From: Cytophagales bacterium
Lineage (GTDB): Bacteria; Bacteroidota; Bacteroidia; Cytophagales; ES-bin-26
Assembly: GCA_014379925.1 (NCBI GenBank)
Contig: JACMKY010000218.1
Location: 1-7,558 of the forward strand
DNA: 7,558 nt
Reading direction: 5' to 3'
Shown here: piece after piece, positions 6,020 through 7,558 of the stretch
Layout of the letters: each line of letters opens with the position of its first letter
Position numbering within the stretch: position 1 is the first letter of the stretch
Translations under genes and position numbers: made by a program
The notes under the pieces: generated by a model
Seen by the model: only the letters and a program-made list of their open reading frames with translations
Told to the model about the DNA's origin: nothing
Database searches by the model: none

Positions 6020-6748
6020 TTACTTCGCCCACAACTTGTTCTTGACTACTTGGTTAATAACCTGCTCACGATAATTCCTGCCGATAGGAATGCGATGCGA
6101 TCGTATCATAATCTCATTGCCTTCGATGGCTTCTATCTTATCAATGGAAACAAGATAAGATTTGTGCACTCGGATAAATTGTTTATTACATAAACTCTGT
6201 TCCAAATTCTTCAGATTCAGCAATGTTAAATACTTGCCTTTTTGGGTATAGATTGTAACATAATTTTGCATTCCCTGTATGTACAGAATATTACTAAGGT
6301 GTATTTTTTCGTATTTGTTTTCGCATCTAATAAAAAAATAATCATCCCCCTGCCCAACCCCGTGAATACCCGGCTGAACGGACTCTTTGATGAGTCTATA
6401 ATAATCTTTGGCTTTATTTACGGCTTTAAAAAAACGGTCAAAAGTAATGGGCTTTAATAAATAGTCCAGCACATTTAGCTGGAAACCTTCCAGGGCATAA
6501 CTTGGAAAAGCAGTGGTAATAATAACCAGGGGAGGGTTCTGTACTATTTTCAAAAAATCAATGCCATTCATTTTGGGCATCTGGATATCCAGAAAGATCA
6601 GATCTGTCGGCTGCTGATCCAACAAGGTAATGAGTTCAAGCGGATTCTCGCCGGTTCCGGTCAAGTGTAAGAAATCAACTTCTCTCACGTAATTAGCCAG
6701 TCCCTCCCTGGCCAATGGCTCGTCATCGATAATGACACAGTTGATCAT
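6020..6748 (-). CDS. LytTR-family response regulator (LytR/AlgR type)
   Basis: This 242-residue protein has the full length expected of the family. The receiver domain (about 1-118) has the acidic pair D8/D9, phosphoacceptor D54 in FLDIQMPKMNG, the switch residue T79 in VIITTA, and K99 in LLKP. All key phosphorylation residues are therefore present. A linker leads to a LytTR DNA-binding domain (about 136-238), with FFIRCENKYEKI, ILYIQGMQNYVTIYT and FIRVHKSYLVSIDKI, the usual family landmarks. When phosphorylated it should bind paired direct repeats in promoter DNA; its targets cannot be read here. The ATG (complement of 6746-6748) lies 17 bases after the stop of the histidine kinase gene on the same strand, so the two form an operon and a cognate pair. 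No Shine-Dalgarno sequence precedes it. Base composition is distinctly more AT-rich than in the left part of the window. Confidence 0.95.
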   Translation of the reverse strand: MINCVIIDDEPLAREGLANYVREVDFLHLTGTGENPLELITLLDQQPTDLIFLDIQMPKMNGIDFLKIVQNPPLVIITTAFPSYALEGFQLNVLDYLLKPITFDRFFKAVNKAKDYYRLIKESVQPGIHGVGQGDDYFFIRCENKYEKIHLSNILYIQGMQNYVTIYTQKGKYLTLLNLKNLEQSLCNKQFIRVHKSYLVSIDKIEAIEGNEIMIRSHRIPIGRNYREQVINQVVKNKLWAK

Positions 6749-6765
6749 CCGGTATAAGTTGGTAT

Positions 6766-7558
6766 TCAGGCCATTTGCAGGGCCGGTGTTAACGCGAGAT
6801 TAGAGAGTTTTATTCTTAATTTTACCTCAAAGCGGTTGTCGTCATTTTGTATCGCCAGGTCATATTGCCCCGGGTAAAGCAAATCCAATCTTCTTTGTAC
6901 GTTTTTTAAGCCAATACCCCGGTAATTGACTACCTCATTGGCGACACCCGGTGAGGTGCTATTGGCAACAAAGAAGCTCAGCTGCTGCCCGTCCAATCCC
7001 AGTTTTATACCAATCCAGTTGGGCCGGTCGCTGTGTTTGGAAACGTGCTTGAATGCATTTTCTACGAAGGTCATCAGGATAAAGGGTGCGATGCCCAAAT
7101 GATTCGTGTACACCGGCTCAGTGCCAAAGGTAACCTTCACATTATTGTTCTGACGGAGCTTTTCCAGTTCAATAAAATTTTCCAGGTAGGCCATCTCCTT
7201 TCCCAGCGGGATCTGCTGATCATTGCATTCGTAGAGCTGATACCGCAGTAATTCGGAGAACTTAGCCAATGAAGCTGAAGCCATGTTCGGATTTTTATGG
7301 ATCAGAAAAAATATGGAATTGATGGTATTAAATAGAAAATGCGGATTGAACTGATTTTTAAGGAATGTTAACTCGGTTTCCAGTTTTTCTTTTTCAAGCA
7401 GTTGTTGCCACTGCCTGGTCCGAACCCAATTCTTGGTTAATTTAATGCTCATGGCCAGCGTCGTGCTGGCTACGGTTGACGGTAAGGCGTTGCCCAAAAA
7501 ACGAAAAAAACAGCCCGACTCTGACCCGCCACCGTACAGCTCGTTGAGCGTTCTTCCC
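6766..7558 (-). CDS. LytS/YehU-type sensor histidine kinase (N-terminal part outside window)
   Basis: The frame stays open to the window edge, so the gene is 5'-partial with 263 visible residues. A TTG at 7495-7497 would be an artificial start, since the upstream codons (GRTLNELYGGG...) continue a plausible protein and the region after it is the end of a membrane segment (about residues 19-38, FLGNALPSTVASTTLAMSI). A short coiled-coil linker (QQLLEKEKLETELTFLKNQ) leads into the His_kinase domain, with the phosphoacceptor His in NQFNPHFLFNTINS (codon complement of 7339-7341). The ATPase part has the N box FVENAFKH and the glycine box RGIGLKNVQRRLDLLYPG. Such kinases are integral membrane proteins, usually with several helices before this region, and lack a conventional DHp domain. 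The stimulus is unknown. The partner is the LytTR regulator 17 bases downstream, which it should phosphorylate on D54. The last residues (LSNLALTPALQMA) form a short nonconserved tail. Confidence 0.93.
   Translation of the reverse strand, partial: GRTLNELYGGGSESGCFFRFLGNALPSTVASTTLAMSIKLTKNWVRTRQWQQLLEKEKLETELTFLKNQFNPHFLFNTINSIFFLIHKNPNMASASLAKFSELLRYQLYECNDQQIPLGKEMAYLENFIELEKLRQNNNVKVTFGTEPVYTNHLGIAPFILMTFVENAFKHVSKHSDRPNWIGIKLGLDGQQLSFFVANSTSPGVANEVVNYRGIGLKNVQRRLDLLYPGQYDLAIQNDDNRFEVKLRIKLSNLALTPALQMA

Noticed and set aside
7495..7497. TTG as start codon of the histidine kinase
   Set aside because: The frame is open to the window edge and this position falls within a membrane segment, so the true start lies outside the window.

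Overview
The window looks like chromosomal DNA from a Bacteroidota bacterium, probably of the Cytophagales (the Spirosoma/Larkinella/Hymenobacter type is my inference, not a demonstrated assignment). The main evidence is a type IX secretion (T9SS) C-terminal sorting domain on the first gene, the absence of clear Shine-Dalgarno sequences before well-defined starts, and a LytTR regulator paired with a LytS/YehU-type histidine kinase. Roughly the first 5.6 kb is GC-rich; the last 1.5 kb is clearly richer in A/T.

Left (1-3636, + strand): the 3' part of a very large secreted multidomain protein. It has a CotH-type atypical kinase domain, an InlB B-repeat-like domain, several beta-sandwich/Ig-like modules and a T9SS sorting signal. 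Its N-terminus lies outside the window. A gap of about 300 bases follows, containing a perfect 14-bp inverted repeat that is a good terminator candidate, then an AT-rich patch that may hold a promoter.

Centre (3939-5562, + strand): a compact two-gene unit of a DGPF/YCII-like protein and, 16 bases later, an ECF42-type sigma factor with a long C-terminal TPR-like extension. This pairing is the known genomic signature of ECF42 sigma factors. A gap of about 460 bases follows. It includes an open frame (5659-5889) for a convincing signal peptide followed by an amphipathic tail, but with no ATG start; it may be a small secreted protein or a recently broken gene.

Right (6020-7558, - strand): a two-component system transcribed toward the centre. 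It has a membrane histidine kinase whose N-terminal part runs off the window edge and, 17 bases downstream, a LytTR-family response regulator. The left and right halves are convergent and show no obvious functional link.

I found no tRNA, rRNA, CRISPR array, insertion sequence or phage gene. No clearly new system is evident. The points most worth checking are the start-less signal-peptide ORF, the hairpin and zinc-ribbon-like frame between the first two genes, the base-composition shift, and the domain architecture of the CotH protein.
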